The notes under the pieces are model-generated. The model was not told the DNA's origin and searched no databases. It saw nothing but the letters and a program-made list of their open reading frames with translations. Both the position numbers and the translations under genes were made by a program. From Hofstenia miamia (Eukaryota; Xenacoelomorpha; Acoela; Hofsteniidae), in contig CABFPE010000149.1 in NCBI GenBank assembly GCA_900660155.1, forward strand, positions 75,155-139,154: a stretch of 64,000 nucleotides of DNA, read 5' to 3'. Shown piece by piece: positions 33,909-47,800 of this stretch. The first letter of the stretch is position 1. Each line of letters begins with the position of its first letter.

Positions 33909-35360
33909 ATTATAAGTACAAATTATATTTATTACTCAACATCCAAATGGAAACTATGTACAAGTTAGGGTAAGTCCAAAAAAGCTAAACAATAAAATAT
34001 TTAAAATTATTGAATGCTCGGGCAAAATCTAAGTTAAACCCTCTAAAATATATGGATTAACTCAAATTAAAGACTTTTTCAAGAAATAAAGTTAAAAACA
34101 AAAATATTAAATCAAGATTGTGCAATTTTAGTTTTACAACAATTTGCAATTTCCTAAATTGGCCAAATGCAATTAATATTTACCGGTAAACAACCGGCTG
34201 ACAGTTATTAACTATTGCCGAAAATATATCTCACTTTTAATTTAGTTTAGATTCGAATTCTAACTACAGGCAGAAATTCAAATTTCAACTGAGAAAGTTC
34301 AATCATTTTGAGAGAAAGTTGTTGGACTACATCTAAATTATTTTGCATAGCAATATGTTTCCATTTATTCAGAACAAAACTATATGCACTATGATTTGAT
34401 TCATAGCTTACATAATAAAATATTACACGCGAGTTTTACTTTTACATAGTTCTCTTAATCTAAATGGTTAAATTTATTTGATTTGAAGGTTTTATATTTA
34501 CCTACTGACTTAATGTACATCTTCAACTAAAGGTATTAAATAATTGTGAATACTACTTATCAACAAAACTAGTAAAGGCCTATCAAATTCCAGCATTTGT
34601 TTCTCGGTAGCATAGGCCAAAGATTCATGATTTGTGCGATCATAATAAGCAGGCTTAGTGTTTTTGCAAACCTTACGGCAGTGTGCGACTCCCTCTTGAT
34701 CGTTGCACACTGCCGTTTAGGTAAACCTTAACTTAACGATAACGTACACCTGTACTAACGGCAATTTTTTATTACAAAAAACAAAATTATTAGCTTAATT
34801 TTTATATATATTAAGAATATAAAATGGTGCAACGAAAAACTCAGGTTATGTTTACTGTCATATGTCCGACCGTACATACAGAGAATCCATCTACCCTCTT
34901 CTCCTAATTCACTTTCGCTAGCCGAATTTTACATTAGGGGACCCAGTTCAAGGGATGTCATAAAAATAAATAAACAAACCTTAAGCCTACACTCCTACCA
35001 TTGAAATTGCATTCCATTTCATCATTTTCCTGCAAAATTTTCAAGTTTAGGCTGAGGGATTGGGGTTAAAATTAATTATTCTAATGTGACGTCACTTGAA
35101 CTAGGTCTCCTAAAGTAAAATATCACCCTTTCGCTAATACACTCATGCAAAAAACGCAAACATTAGTATTATAGTGTTTTATTTCATTCTATACCAAAAT
35201 TTTTGCCTATAAATTAAATTTAAATGTTTGCCAAATTTCTATTTGTTTCAAAATGGCCTTACATGATGATTGGTTTGTAGTTTTGTTTTTACCACAAATA
35301 AATCTTTCAAAACATTAGACTCAAAATATAGATCTTTAGCACTTCTTTCATTTAATCGTT
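33909..35360. other. Intergenic with CACACTGCCGTT repeat block at 34671-34740
   Basis: 34671-34740 holds CCTTACGGCAGTGTGCGAC and GCACACTGCCGTTTAGG, inverted relative to each other and matching 32535-32638. Otherwise no gene or RNA recognised. Confidence 0.45.
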
Positions 35361-35722
35361 CTTCATTACTATTGTATGCATCATTAACAATTCAGGGAGT
35401 TATGCAGGATTTTGTGGCATTAAAAGGACTTGTCAGTTGTGATCAACCTGAGTGGATATATGCTAGTTGAGCCCCAAAAATGCATTTCAACATTGCATTG
35501 CTATAAATTTCTTGCAAAATTTTTTGCTATATCTACTGAATCTATTGAATAGGGAATTGCTACATTTAATGTTGTCAAGCTATTTCCTGTGCTTTGTATT
35601 TGCCAATTTTTACTACACATTTTTAAATAAATTTGTTTATTGATAAGTGGGTAATAAAATTAAGGTTAATTATGATAAAGCCAAACCCACAGTTTGTGTC
35701 AATGGCAATACTGAAGATGTCA

Positions 35723-35723
<1 letters not shown>

Positions 35724-35765
<42 letters not shown>

Positions 35766-35790
35766 ANATATATACATATTATACATATAT
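35724..35790. repeat. (TA)n microsatellite with single n
   Basis: Long TA tract interrupted by the n at 35767, a likely contig join or unresolved base. Confidence 0.9.
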
Positions 35791-36175
35791 ATACAGGCAT
35801 GTTGTAACAACATTTTCATTTATATCAGGTGCTTTGCAAAATTCATCATATATACATATACAGTTGCTTTGTAGTAGGAGGTGATTTGTAACAGTGAAAA
35901 AAAATTATATTTTTATAGAAACTTTAAATTTTTCAAATTTTTATTACAAATTTGTATATATGTGTTTCCTTTAGAACTTTTTGCAAAACCTTTCAACAAT
36001 ATGTAGTAATTTAGAATGTGTAATTTAACAACTGAAAATGATATATTCAAACTACAAAAAATAAACAAACACAAAATATATATAAATTTTAAAATTAGTT
36101 CATGTATGTTACTTCTGCTTAATTTTTTGTGGATACCAGAAGAACATGGAGGACTTAATTCAGTATTTTAATAAT

Positions 36176-37016
36176 CTAAAATATCACAAATTTCTTTACC
36201 AGTTTTAGGCAAAACATAATTGTTTTTTGCAGACTGCTCCATATGGCCTGTCTGGCTGAAAAGAGACACTGCAGCCACATCAAATTTGGTATCTCATATT
36301 TTCTTACACTTGTAGGATTTAGATCCCTTTCACAATTTGCATATTTCTTTAAGGCTTTGGATACACAATAATTCATGTTATTTTGCACTTCATTCTCTGA
36401 TGAAGCAAAAACATACAAGGGAACCATTTTGTATTCCTTTTTATAAGTTTTTATCATCTTGTCAAATTTTTGCCTGATTTTTCTTTTGAATTCAGATGTT
36501 GATATTATATTACTATACTGTCTTAACTTTATTTGTACTAATCATGTTACATTCAAATGATTTAATTTTTTCATAATCAGATATTGTAAGCTTTAAGATT
36601 AGAAGAGGACAAATATTCATACTGGACTGTAATAAAAAATAATTTAATGCCATTTGGTCATCATAGGCTTTCACTCCCAAGGTTAATGCTTTCTCTACAG
36701 CTTCTTGTACTTTTTTTAGCTCTGAGAAAGACAGTAAATTATCAAATTTTTTACATTTTGAAGCTGTGACTTCATGATTAGCTGCTTTTTTGTAAGGTTC
36801 CTTCAGATCTTCTAAAATAGCATGAAGACTGGTAACATTAACCCTTATATATTCATAAAGATCAACATATTTCAAACTTTCATTCAGGATTGCTTTTGTA
36901 GAGGACAAATCATTTTCCAAAGCTTCTAATTTTTCCAGAACATATTGTAGAATAAGGGGCTGGAACAAGAAAAGCACTGAAGAACTTAATGTCAATGCAG
37001 TAGGTTGCAATAGCAA
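36176..37016 (-). mobile_element. LTR-element fossil: unidentified helical ORF
   Basis: Two open minus-strand frames of 167 and 93 residues. The first is strongly helical and charged (LEKLEALENDLSSTKAIL, ELKKVQEAVEKALTLGVKAY) and ends near IKSFECNMISTNK; the second contains KMVPLYVFASSENEVQNNM and MWLQCLFSARQAIWSSL. No known domain recognised. The SFEC block is followed by a strand-like hydrophobic segment, recalling the downstream ORF of the Gypsy-like elements to the right (NSFECVNIDFNNLL), so it may be a diverged relative. An LTR copy begins at its right edge. It lies in CpG-depleted sequence, is probably broken and is old. Confidence 0.35.
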
Positions 37017-37019
37017 TCA

Positions 37020-38249
37020 TCTGGTAGCAGCCCTGATTCCAGTTATATAAACAAATAGAAAACATTAGTAATTCATCCACATAACTAGTAACTGTTTAGA
37101 GAGAAAGCATCCAGGATGCCCAATTCATATGGCTTCAAGTCAAAGTGCTATCCAAAGGGAGAAGTGTTTAAACCTGCTTGAACAGTGTTGTTGTGATCTT
37201 ATCTCTCAGCTCACATAATCATAGCATGTAGTTATGATGTGTTTGTGCCTGCCACTGGCACATTATCATCAGAGTGTAATAAATTATTGGTGCATGTTCA
37301 TGTTGAATTCAAATGATACATGTAACCATATATATTGTAACATCCTCTACCAGGCATTGTCACTGTTTCTCTTTTGATACTTTTTAACATTAGCTGTGCA
37401 CTGGCAGATAGGGATGTACTAGTTTAATTTGGCTTAGCTTCCAATTAATTCCATTAACTTTAATTAACAAAATATAACTAATCACTGTTTAGGTGACAAA
37501 GCCAAGCAGCATCTCCTCCAATTGTTGATAGTGGGCATCTGCCTGAGGCTGATCTCCACATCCAGTTTCACCTGCTCTCTGATGATCCACTTGGCTGAGT
37601 TACACTTCTCAGCTCATTGATATGACTTATGTGAACCTTATCCTAGCTCAGTGTGTACTCTGGACAAGACACAACTTGACTTAGTCTCTGTTTGTAAAAG
37701 TGTTTTGTATTTGTGCAACCTGACTTTTCACTAGCTGCATAGTTAATATTATGTGTAGCCATTACCAAAATATATTGGCTCTAACAACTATTTTAATATA
37801 CAACAGCTTCCTAACTTACATTTAATAATCACTACATGCTTGGTCACATTATTGTCATAAATTTAGATCTAAAATAATATAAATATAAATCCCTAGGTTT
37901 TGGCTTACTGGCCATATTTTGAGCTTGTTAAGTTTAATACATGTAGATAAATGAGAATAAAAACCACTATTCTTAACCTAAGTGTAGTTTTGTGGTCTGG
38001 CACAAAGACCTTTGAATCATTCCCATGATGGATCCAGACCACTACTAAACACAACTTGTTTAGCTTGACATCATACTAAATATTCAAACCATATTAAAGA
38101 AACAATCTAAGAGTTCCAAAGAAATTTCTTTATCAATTATTTACAAGAATCTTAATCTATTTATAATAGCTCAAAAAAGTACCTGTTGATTTTAAATTTT
38201 AATCTTTCATCTGCTAAGATGGAGGCTAAAAATAATGGAAGTGATTTTG
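37020..38249 (-). repeat. Diverged LTR of a Gypsy-like element
   Basis: 37030-37150 (AGCCCTGATTCCAG, GGTAATTCATCCA-like text, GGCTTC) aligns with the start of the LTRs at 40943, 55623 and 58483. The right end is followed by CCCCCTT (38250-38256), which on the minus strand is a polypurine tract, as expected left of ORF3 in a minus-oriented element. Longer and more diverged than the other LTRs, so it is the oldest. Confidence 0.5.
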
Positions 38250-40940
38250 CCCCCTTCATTTAGTCAAAATTACTAGTATCAACAAATACTTATTCATAAT
38301 CAATTACACTAATATTACTTGATTATAATGTACAAATCAATTCTAAGCTGATAATAACTTTTTACATTATATTTTTAATCATAATCATTTTTGATCTTAT
38401 TCTTCTTAATCAACATTAGCAGCTTATGATTTATTTAAATGATGCTACACACACTCTTCAGTTTGCATTATTTTCAGTACAGCTCATTCTCCATGTACTA
38501 GAATGACCACTTTTCATATTATCAATTCTGCTTGCTGATCTTCCCATTTTGTATTTTCAAACTCTGCCTGTTTTGTCATTTTTAGCACTGCCTCTCTCTC
38601 TCTCTCTCTCTCTCTCTCTAGTTACTGTGTTTGCATATTTCAGGAACTTTGCTTCTCTGATGTTTTCTGCTATCAGTGTTATTTTTCAAAGCTTGTTGAT
38701 CTTCCTTGAAGATATCTCATATTATTTTTGGTACAGTTGTATTCCTTTTAACCTGATCATTGACATCATTTGTGCATCAGCTCAACTTGTGTGGGCTCAA
38801 TCTTCTCTTATTGCTGAGTATGGGTAGAAGAATGTGAAGACTTTTCTCAAGCTTCTCATATTCACCATGCCTTTGTAAAAGAAGCTGAAGTTGTCTATTA
38901 CTTCTTGTTCACTAATTCCTCATAAGTCATTTTTATTTATTCTCATCATCATTACTATCTATACTCTTTTTGTGATATCATAGTATTGATATTTCTTCTT
39001 ACAGATGTCCATCCACACTATGTCATTAACTCCAGAGAATAGCATTATTGCATTTGGTATGTGGCTCTTGACTTTGTTTTGTAGATCTTGTAGTTGTATG
39101 TTTATTTGTTTCCTTTGTGTGTACAGCTGATGTACACTCTTTCATGGTTGTCATTTCTTAACATAATTTCCTTGGACTTCTTATAGTTGTCTCTTTCTAT
39201 GCTTGTTATTGCTTTCTCCTTTGTGATGACATACAATTTGTACTCATGTAAGAAGGCCTTGGCTTCTTTTACTTCTTTTGTCAGTCTCCATCTCAGGAGT
39301 ATCATTGGTATAGATATTGTTTCTGGTGGTGTGCATATTAAGATTTTCATTTCTATTTGTCTTTTTATTTCATCATATGACCCTGTTGTCATCAGTGCTG
39401 TTACCAGACCTATCATTGCAGGTTAATTCATTTTTCTGTCTGCAATTGTGTTCCAAAATGCTTGTGTTAACCCTTGTCTGCTCAGCTTCAATAGTATTTC
39501 TTCTTTTATGTCTATTCTTGATGTGATACATTCAAAATCCATAGCTAGTTGGTTACATGGTTTTAATAGCTCCTCTAATTCTGTTCTTGTGAAAGCTTCT
39601 ATGAACATTAGCTTCATTATTGCTACTGTTTGTTGCTCCTTGATTTTCTGATAGTTCCTTTTTTAATTTCCTTAGTCTCTTTCATTACTTTGATCTTGAC
39701 TAGGAATCATTCATAATCTGTGTCAATCCATTCAATTGTTTTTGCTGGGCTTACTTCTCCCCACTTTTTGATGTTTATTCTATTGATTGTCTGTTGTGTG
39801 TTTAGGGATAATAGTAGCTCTGAGGATGTTAGCAATTCTCCTTCTTCCATTCTCCCTTTGCAACTTTGTCACCATTTCACAGACTTCCACCAATTCAGTT
39901 ATCCCACCTTTCCTCATCATCTCTACACTTTTTATGATCTTAGGGAATGTGCATCACAGACTATCTCTTTCATATCACTCCATAGCTTCTTCTAGAGTTT
40001 GTTGTACATTTTTCTGTAGCAATGAAATCCTGATATCTTCTATGCTTACTAATTTTCTCTTAATTATTTTTCTGGTTGTTATCTATGGTTGAGTTTCAAG
40101 TTGTCTTAATTGTGTTTCTGCCATTGCTCCCCGCATATATTTTCCCATTGGTTCTTCAAATATTGTTATTTTGCTCCAGCATATCCCTGTCTTGTTTGCC
40201 ATATCTACAATTGACATTTTTCCCATTGGGCTTTTGTTCATTATTATCTGACTGCTGATTTTTTCTAATGTTTGGTTCAGCTTCTCTGTTATATTAGGTG
40301 ATTCCATTTTAGATGTGTCCCTTTAGGAGCCAGTTTTTAGTTTGTGTGTTTATTGGGGATAGCACTATCTCAAACTTCTTTCCTTTTGTTAGCTTGTTTC
40401 TCATATGCCACAAGATTGGTAAGTTTACTTCCTTATCTTCTGTTGTAAGTGTCACCAATAGCCTGATATATAGCCTGAATATACCTGATTTCTGGTGCAA
40501 TATTTTTTTTGAATATTGAATGCTGGAAATATTTTCTTGTATTCAATTTGTATGCTCTATTTTTTCAACAAGTTCTACCTCTACTGTTACTATTTTTATT
40601 ATCAGCCACTTTTCTTCTGTTTTCTTTTGCAGTTTCATGTTTTCCAATATCTTTTGAATCATTTGTAGATGTTCTTCAAGCTGCATTTAATGAAAAATGA
40701 TTTTGCTTTTTTGATGCCTTCCTTGTCCATCAATTGTTCCACTGTTTTTGTTTGCTCATACAGATTGATCATGATACATGGATCCACTATTATTCTATAA
40801 ATCTGAGCCAAGTAATCTATTTGTAAATCAAATCTGATTAACTCTGAAATTGTTGTGTCTGTTGGTGTTTTCTCCCATAGGAATATGTTCTCTGTCTGCA
40901 TACAAGCATTTAGTGTAGAATCATGGGCTGCAATAGTAAT
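38250..40940 (-). mobile_element. Gypsy-like fossil, 3' internal region with downstream ORF
   Basis: Minus-strand frames at 39102-39617, 40083-40500 and 40659-40901. TKNWLLKGHI and GICWSKITIFEEPMGKYMRG parallel KVKNWLLYKC and GICASDLNIFSDTVKKYMWG in the 347-residue ORF at 59596-60639, so this is a diverged relative of that protein. 39102-39617 adds helical text without recognised domain. Broken in several places. A (CT)n tract lies at 38591-38619. The LTR at 40943 inserted into its upstream side. The many plus-strand frames here are shadows. Confidence 0.5.
38591..38619. repeat. (CT)n microsatellite
   Basis: About 14 CT units. Confidence 0.95.
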
Positions 40941-40942
40941 TA

Positions 40943-41823
40943 TACTAGAAAACTAATTGACTCTGCAGAAGGTTTTAAATACTGGCCATACCATATAGCC
41001 CTGATTCCAGTAAGGAGAAAATTTATTAAATTTAACATTGGTAATTCATCCAAGTAATCAATGCTTTTAGGTAAAATCCAAGATGACCAACTCACATGGG
41101 TTCCAGCCAAAGTTAAGTCTTTAAGAAAAATAAAGTGCTCAACTTGAATGCATGGTGCTACCCTATCTGTCTCACTTATTAATTTCTATCTCATAACCAC
41201 AAATAAACATCTCATTTTCATTGTTATCTCTCAGCTCACTAAATAATAGTCTGTAATTGCAAACATTCATGCTAGCCAACAGCATAGTATCATCACAGTG
41301 TTATCAATTATAAGTGCATGTACATGTTGAACATCAAACAAGAGTTTTGTTATTACCCTATACATAACCATATACATAACCTAATTGGTCCACAATTTGG
41401 GCTGGTAAGATCAGAGATGATCTCCAGGAGCTACATGTTGCCCTGTACCTTGAGAAAGTACTCCCAAATTGTCACTGTACTTAAGCAATTAATTTCATAT
41501 CAAAAAGAAAAATATGTAAAAGAAGGAAAAGTAAATGGTAACTGAGGCTAGACAAACACTATTAACCTTTCTCAACATTGTTTCTCAATTTATACAATCC
41601 AAGTTATTACCTGTCTTTGTTTACAACTAATGTTAATCATAAGATAACCATCCCATCAATTTCCCTTGCAAATGAAATTTGAGCAATATCATTAGCACCA
41701 TTCAAAGAGACATTAAAATAGCTTTTGTATAACCAAGCTCAAAAATAAATATATACATCATACTGATGTCAATAAAACAAAAATAAAAAATAATAACCAC
41801 AAAAATCCCTGAGTGACTCTGCA
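40943..41823 (-). repeat. LTR of Gypsy-like element A (3' LTR)
   Basis: About 880 bp. The right end, read on the minus strand, is AGGGG then TGTGCAGAGTC: a polypurine tract followed by the LTR start. The left part carries TGACTCTGCAGAAGG, shared with the copies at 55623 and 58483. The exact left edge is uncertain because the copies also share about 15 bp further left. CpG-free. Confidence 0.7.
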
Positions 41824-44800
41824 CACCCCTCAAATTAATTCTGTGGTAGTAGTTAGAGGGTGGGATCTGAGACTATCTTCTGGGTGGTGGTTTTTGTTGG
41901 CTTTGATCTCTGTCCAGATTTCTTGAATTTCTTTTAATTTTTCTGTACTCTGAGCAAAAGCAAAACTGACTCTCATGTCAGTTACAGTGTGTAATGATGG
42001 GGTGCTAACATTTGTCAATTCCAATGTTTGTGTTTGGAGTATAGTGTCTATGATCAACTTCTGATCCACTGCTATGTGGTGTGATGGAATTTTCTTACAT
42101 AACATGAGATCTGTGAATAATAATTTCATTATGGATATGATATTTGTGTGGTACATTGATATTGGATGATAGCTATAATGGTATAAAATGATGAAGTTTT
42201 CCATTTGAAAATGCAAATTCTCTACTTTTTTGGGAATGCTGTCTTCATATTCATCCCTGAGAACCATCATGAGTCTTATTTTTTCAACATTCACAATTTG
42301 ATAGGCAATTTCTATTTGTTCCATTATTTGCTCATCTTGTACTTCATGGACTCAGAAAAAATAGATGACTAATAGGTTAGGAAAATCTATGTTAACACAC
42401 TTGAAGCTATTGATTGTACTACCATTATTCAGGAATTGATAGATATTGTAAATTGTAAAGTCTTTGTCAAAACATGTGTGGACAGTGCTTTGCCAGTACA
42501 GATGACTGATCCCTTCAAGCATTTTTTAGTTGTAGCAAATTATCATATTAATCTTCAGGCATCTTTCTGCATCAATGACAAAAGGTATCATGTCAATGGA
42601 GCAATCTAAATTTCATGTATTGTATGTCCACCATAATTTGTTTTGAGTTTCTTCAGAAATATTATCACAGATATGGTGAACAGCTTGACATGTTGTTATA
42701 AAATACTGGTGAAGGGTATCTTCTCCTACTTTGGGCATTTTCTTTCTTCTCTTTTCTGTCTTCCTGGACCAGACTGTTGAGGCAACTGTGGAAGTACTAA
42801 TAGAGGTTGAGGGGGCTATTGAATCACTCATTGGGGGGGGAGTATTTACAGGTTGTACAACACTAAAGGGGTACAACTAATTTGAGTTTTAAAAATTTCA
42901 TCATATTTTTGTGCCAGCTCTGCTCACACATATGGAGATATGTGTCTCCCCACATAGTAGCAAGATGAGGACAGGCTGGCTGTCTCCTCTCCTAATTGTG
43001 GAGCTACATGTTGCCCACACAGAATAGGTATCTCCTCAGCTCCATAATGCCTCATCAAGCAGAGATATGGTTCTCCCATGCCTAGATGAGGTTTTGGTAT
43101 CATCTCTGCTACCCTCAATTTTCCTTCTCACTCTTTGATGGGCTGGAGGAGCTGGTGACTCTTGTTTTTCTTCCCTATCAGTATCATTCCTAAATAGATT
43201 TATAAGGTTAAGGTCCCAAATGTTGGGATCATAAGGTTGATTTTCTCTAGCACACCTCAAAGGCAATACACATTGATTATCATTACTCAGATTAATCTCA
43301 CTTTCAAATTTGGTATCACTAAAATCTTCTTCAGCAAAATCAGTTAAATTATTATAAGTATCAAACACATTGATACCATTGACAACCAATGTAAATTCAT
43401 TACTATCATCAATAATTATGTGCTCAATGTCCTTTATGGCTCTTTTTAGCCTCTGGAAGTGTACTGTTTTCCCATTATTAAGTGTGTACATGTTATGGTC
43501 AAGCACTTTCTCCACAATGAAGGGTCCTTGCCAATTATTAGCTAACTTCCTTACTTGGTTGTGATCTGTGATGACACAAGGTAAATATGTGAAAACTTTG
43601 TCACCTTGTTGATGAGGCTCACCATATAATTTTCTATTAAATGTTCTCTTTTGCCATATACTTGATTGATTCATGTTATGACAAATTGTCAAATGAATTT
43701 GCTGCATATCTCATATATCAATCAATCTACATATCTGTCAACACTGGTTTCTGAATATTTAGGAAACATCATAGATAAGGAAGTTAGTGCTTCACAGCCA
43801 AACATAGCCTTAAAAAGACTTACACCAGTTGTGGAATGCACCAATGTATTATAAAAAAACTTGATGCATTCTATTACACATCTCCAATGTCTCCCTGCAG
43901 CCCATAATAGAGCTACTCTAATCAATATTATCAAGGTACTATTTAATAATTCTACCAGGCCATTAGCTTGAGGGTGGTAAGCAGTAGTAAATTCGTGAAT
44001 TACTTCTAACTCATGCATTAAGGCTTTCATTAGATTATTCTCAATCTGTGGACTGTGGTCAGAAATTAGTTTAGACATAGGGCCATATTTCAAAATCCAC
44101 TCCTTAACTATTTTTTCAGCTATTCTTTCTGCACTTGTACTGTCCAATGGAATAATTTGAGCATATTTAGTGAAATGATCCACTATCACCAAGAGGTATT
44201 GAAAACCTCCATCATCCTGAGATAACTGTTCTAAATCAATGTGGATGATTTCATTGGGACTGGTTACAGTGCAACATTCTAACACAGCTCTCTGTTCTGG
44301 GAAATGGCTAGAATTATTCAAAAGACATCACTCACACTTATCTATGACATCCATAATGGCAGGACTGATTCTAATTGTAACATACTGTGAATTGAAAGTT
44401 TTCTCTGTTTGAATTATTCCAAAGTGCCCCTTCTCATGCACTTGTCTCACTAGATCTCTTCTAAAGTACTCTGGAATAGTAAGTTGATTATTGTGACTTT
44501 TAGTGTAAAGTAATCCTTTATTGGTCATTGTCCAGTTGTACTGATTGTAATACTGAGTAGCTATAGGAGAAAGGGGGAAAAAGGGATCCCTCATTTGTCT
44601 CATATTCTTTGATAATACTTGATCATTTTGTTGATGTTTAATGATTTCTTCTTCAGAAATCTCTTCACATATCAAAATCAGTAGAATTTCCTTCTCATCC
44701 TATCTGCATTAATCTTTGGGATTAGCTCATACTTGGTATGAGGAATAAATCCAAATGGTACTTTCTCTCCAGCTGGTCTCTTTAAATCTCTTTCATAACT

Positions 44801-47800
44801 GGGCAGCACTGTCCAATAGTCAGCATTTAAATGTAAATGGCCAGGACAATGTTTGGTAGAAAAGAAAAATCATTCAAGTACTCTATCCACCTGGCCACTA
44901 TATTGGATTTACTCCTGAGAATTTCTTAAGTCAGGCCAGGGTGCAGTTGTTGATATGTAGAATGAATTTGCAACCTAGTATAAAATAGCAAAATTTCCTC
45001 AGCAATTCCACTAAAGCTAGTATCTCACACTTTGTTGCTCCATAGTTCTTTTTGGAATCTCTAAGTTTTCTGCTGAAATATTGAACCAGACTTTCAACTC
45101 CATTCATTTCTTGACTTAATACACCACTAATAGCAACAGTACTGGCAATCAACAATAAAGTCTTTACCATAATCAGGAGTGTTTAATGAAGGAATCTTTT
45201 TGAGTTCAAGTTTTATCTTCTCCAGCACATCCTGTTCATTCCAAGTCCATTTAAACTCATTAGATTTATTAAGTAAATTTGAAATAGACTTTGTCTTCTC
45301 AGCTAGGTTGGGAATGAACATTCTATAATAGTTTAGAAATCCCATCAGCCTCTGCACATCTTTCTGACTTCTAGGTGTTTCTATTTTTTCCAAAAACTGC
45401 TTAGCATTCATTTTTATCAAAATTTTCCCATATTCTATGACCCTCCCTAAAAAGGTAACTTTCATTTGAGCTAAAAAATATTTATTCCCATTAACCTTCA
45501 ACCCAGCTTGTTCCAATAATTCTAATGTACAATTTAGTTTTTCTAGGTGTTCAGCAAAGATAGTACTTGCTACTAGTATGTTGTTAATGTATGCCAATAT
45601 TCTTGGTTCAAGCATATTAGATTTATCTTTCAACACCTTGGTCATGTAATGTTAAAAAGTTGCTGGAGCATTACATAATCCAAAGGCCATATACTTCCAT
45701 TCATACAAACCATATGGTGTAATGAAGGCAGTTTTCAGAATATTGGATGGATGCATTGGCACCTGCTAATAAGCTTTACACAAATCCAGACAGGAGAAAA
45801 ATTTATACTTACTAGCATCATATAATAGATCTTCAATTTGTGTTAAGGGGTATGAATCTTTTACCATCACATCATTTAATTTTTGAAAGTCAATACAAAG
45901 CCTATATTTTTCTCCTTGGCAGCATAGGGACTATTGCTACCTTGAATTATCCCACTTTTGATTAGGTTGCTTAAAAGCTTTTCATATTCTGTTTTAAGAT
46001 TCTCCAGTACTCTCCATACAGGCAGCTAAATTGGTTTCTCATGTTTGACTTCAATTGCATGTTCTTCTCCAATCACTTGCCCTACACTTATAGTTCCATA
46101 ATTAAAAACTTCATGCTTACTTTGTAAGACAGAGATGAGTGATCATTTTTCATGATGTTCTAGGTGCAGGTGAGTCTCATTATTAACAGAAGGCATTTGT
46201 ACTATATCAGATGGTTCTTCCAAATCATGAATTGCAGTGCATATTGAAGAACAAGAAGTTGCTACATTCTCAACACAGACTGGTACACCTATGATTTGAA
46301 ATTTGGACACATCAAATTGTACAGGAAAAGTGGATCCATTCAGGATTGTCACATATGTTTTGCCTGCTGATACTGTACATAGATCAGGCAAGAAAGAAAT
46401 CCCTTTAACATAGTTAATCCATTCTCCTACTATCATAACATCTCCATTCATTTCACTCTTAGAAAATACAGCTGCTCTTGTCCAATGCTTGGCTTCCAAC
46501 TGAACAGGCTTGATTAAACCAAATACCACCTCTTATTCCAGAATAGTTGCTAACTGTGTAGCTTCTTGATCTTTGATGGATATAGTATTAGTTTTATAGT
46601 TGATAACACATGCATTTCTTTCCAAAAAACCATTTCCTAAAATGAGATCATAAGGAAGTATATGATTAGATGTATCAATCACAATAAGGTCAGTGCTAAA
46701 TGGTTCAGCATTAATTCACAATGCTGCATCTCACAATCTCCCTTTCAAGGAGATTTGATTTCCTGAAGCATCATTTGCTTGACAGAAGAAGAATCCAATG
46801 AATGGTTAGACATAAGCCTTTACAACATTCATTGCTAATGATTGAAGCAGCAGCTCCAGTATCAATGGTAGCATTAATGATTTGTCCATTCATTTCCACA
46901 GGAATCAGGTTCTTATGTATCAGATTAGTTATAACCAGAATATCCTGAGCATGTTTTAAAGGAGTCAGTGCTCCCTTTAATTAAAATTCTGCAACATGGT
47001 AAATTCATCATCCATTAAATCTACTAAAGGCATTTCATTGTTAGATTCAAATGGTGTGAAATCCTCTACTATGAATCCTTCCCCATCAGCTATTAATTGG
47101 ATTTTTGCATGACAGTTGGATTTCAAATGTCTTTTATCTCCACATCAAAAACATTGAACAGATGCCATATTAAATTATTTCTTAAGGACTGTTTTCTTTG
47201 ATGTACTTGGCTCAGACTTTATCCTTACTCCAGATAATTCATTAGCATCTTTGTCAATTTGATTGCAGTTATACATCAGGTATACCACACTAATTGCCTT
47301 TCTAATAATTTTGTGTAAACTTTTTTTGGGTCACATTTTACTTCTATTCAACTTCTAATAGAAGGGGGAAATCCTCAACAAATATATGAAACTAGATCAT
47401 GTTGAAAGTACTCAGCAGACAGACTACTAAGCTGAAACAGCTGTTCAACTTGAGTTATATAATTTTGGATATCATCACCTCATTTGAAGGCCATATCACA
47501 AAGTAAGGTTTTGTATTGATACTTAATATGTGGAGCTTGATAATGATCCTTGAAGAAACCCACTAGCAATTTGTAATAGGTTTTGATAGTATGATCAAGC
47601 ATCATGTATTGATTATAGGCTAAACCACTGAGATACAGTGGGAACTGGGATACAGTGCTTTCTTGAGAATTCTTATACTGCTTCATAGTGAGTTCAAATA
47701 AAAAAAACTACTCATCAAATGACTGAGACACAGCATCAATTTGTCCATTGAATTTAGGCAGAACTGAATGTTTACTGAAAACTTGTAACTGTCCAGTTGA

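Noticed and set aside
39187-40519. Series of plus-strand hydrophobic frames resembling membrane proteins
   Set aside because: They are antisense shadows of the minus-strand fossil; U-rich complements of Lys/Glu-rich text read as Phe/Leu/Ser.
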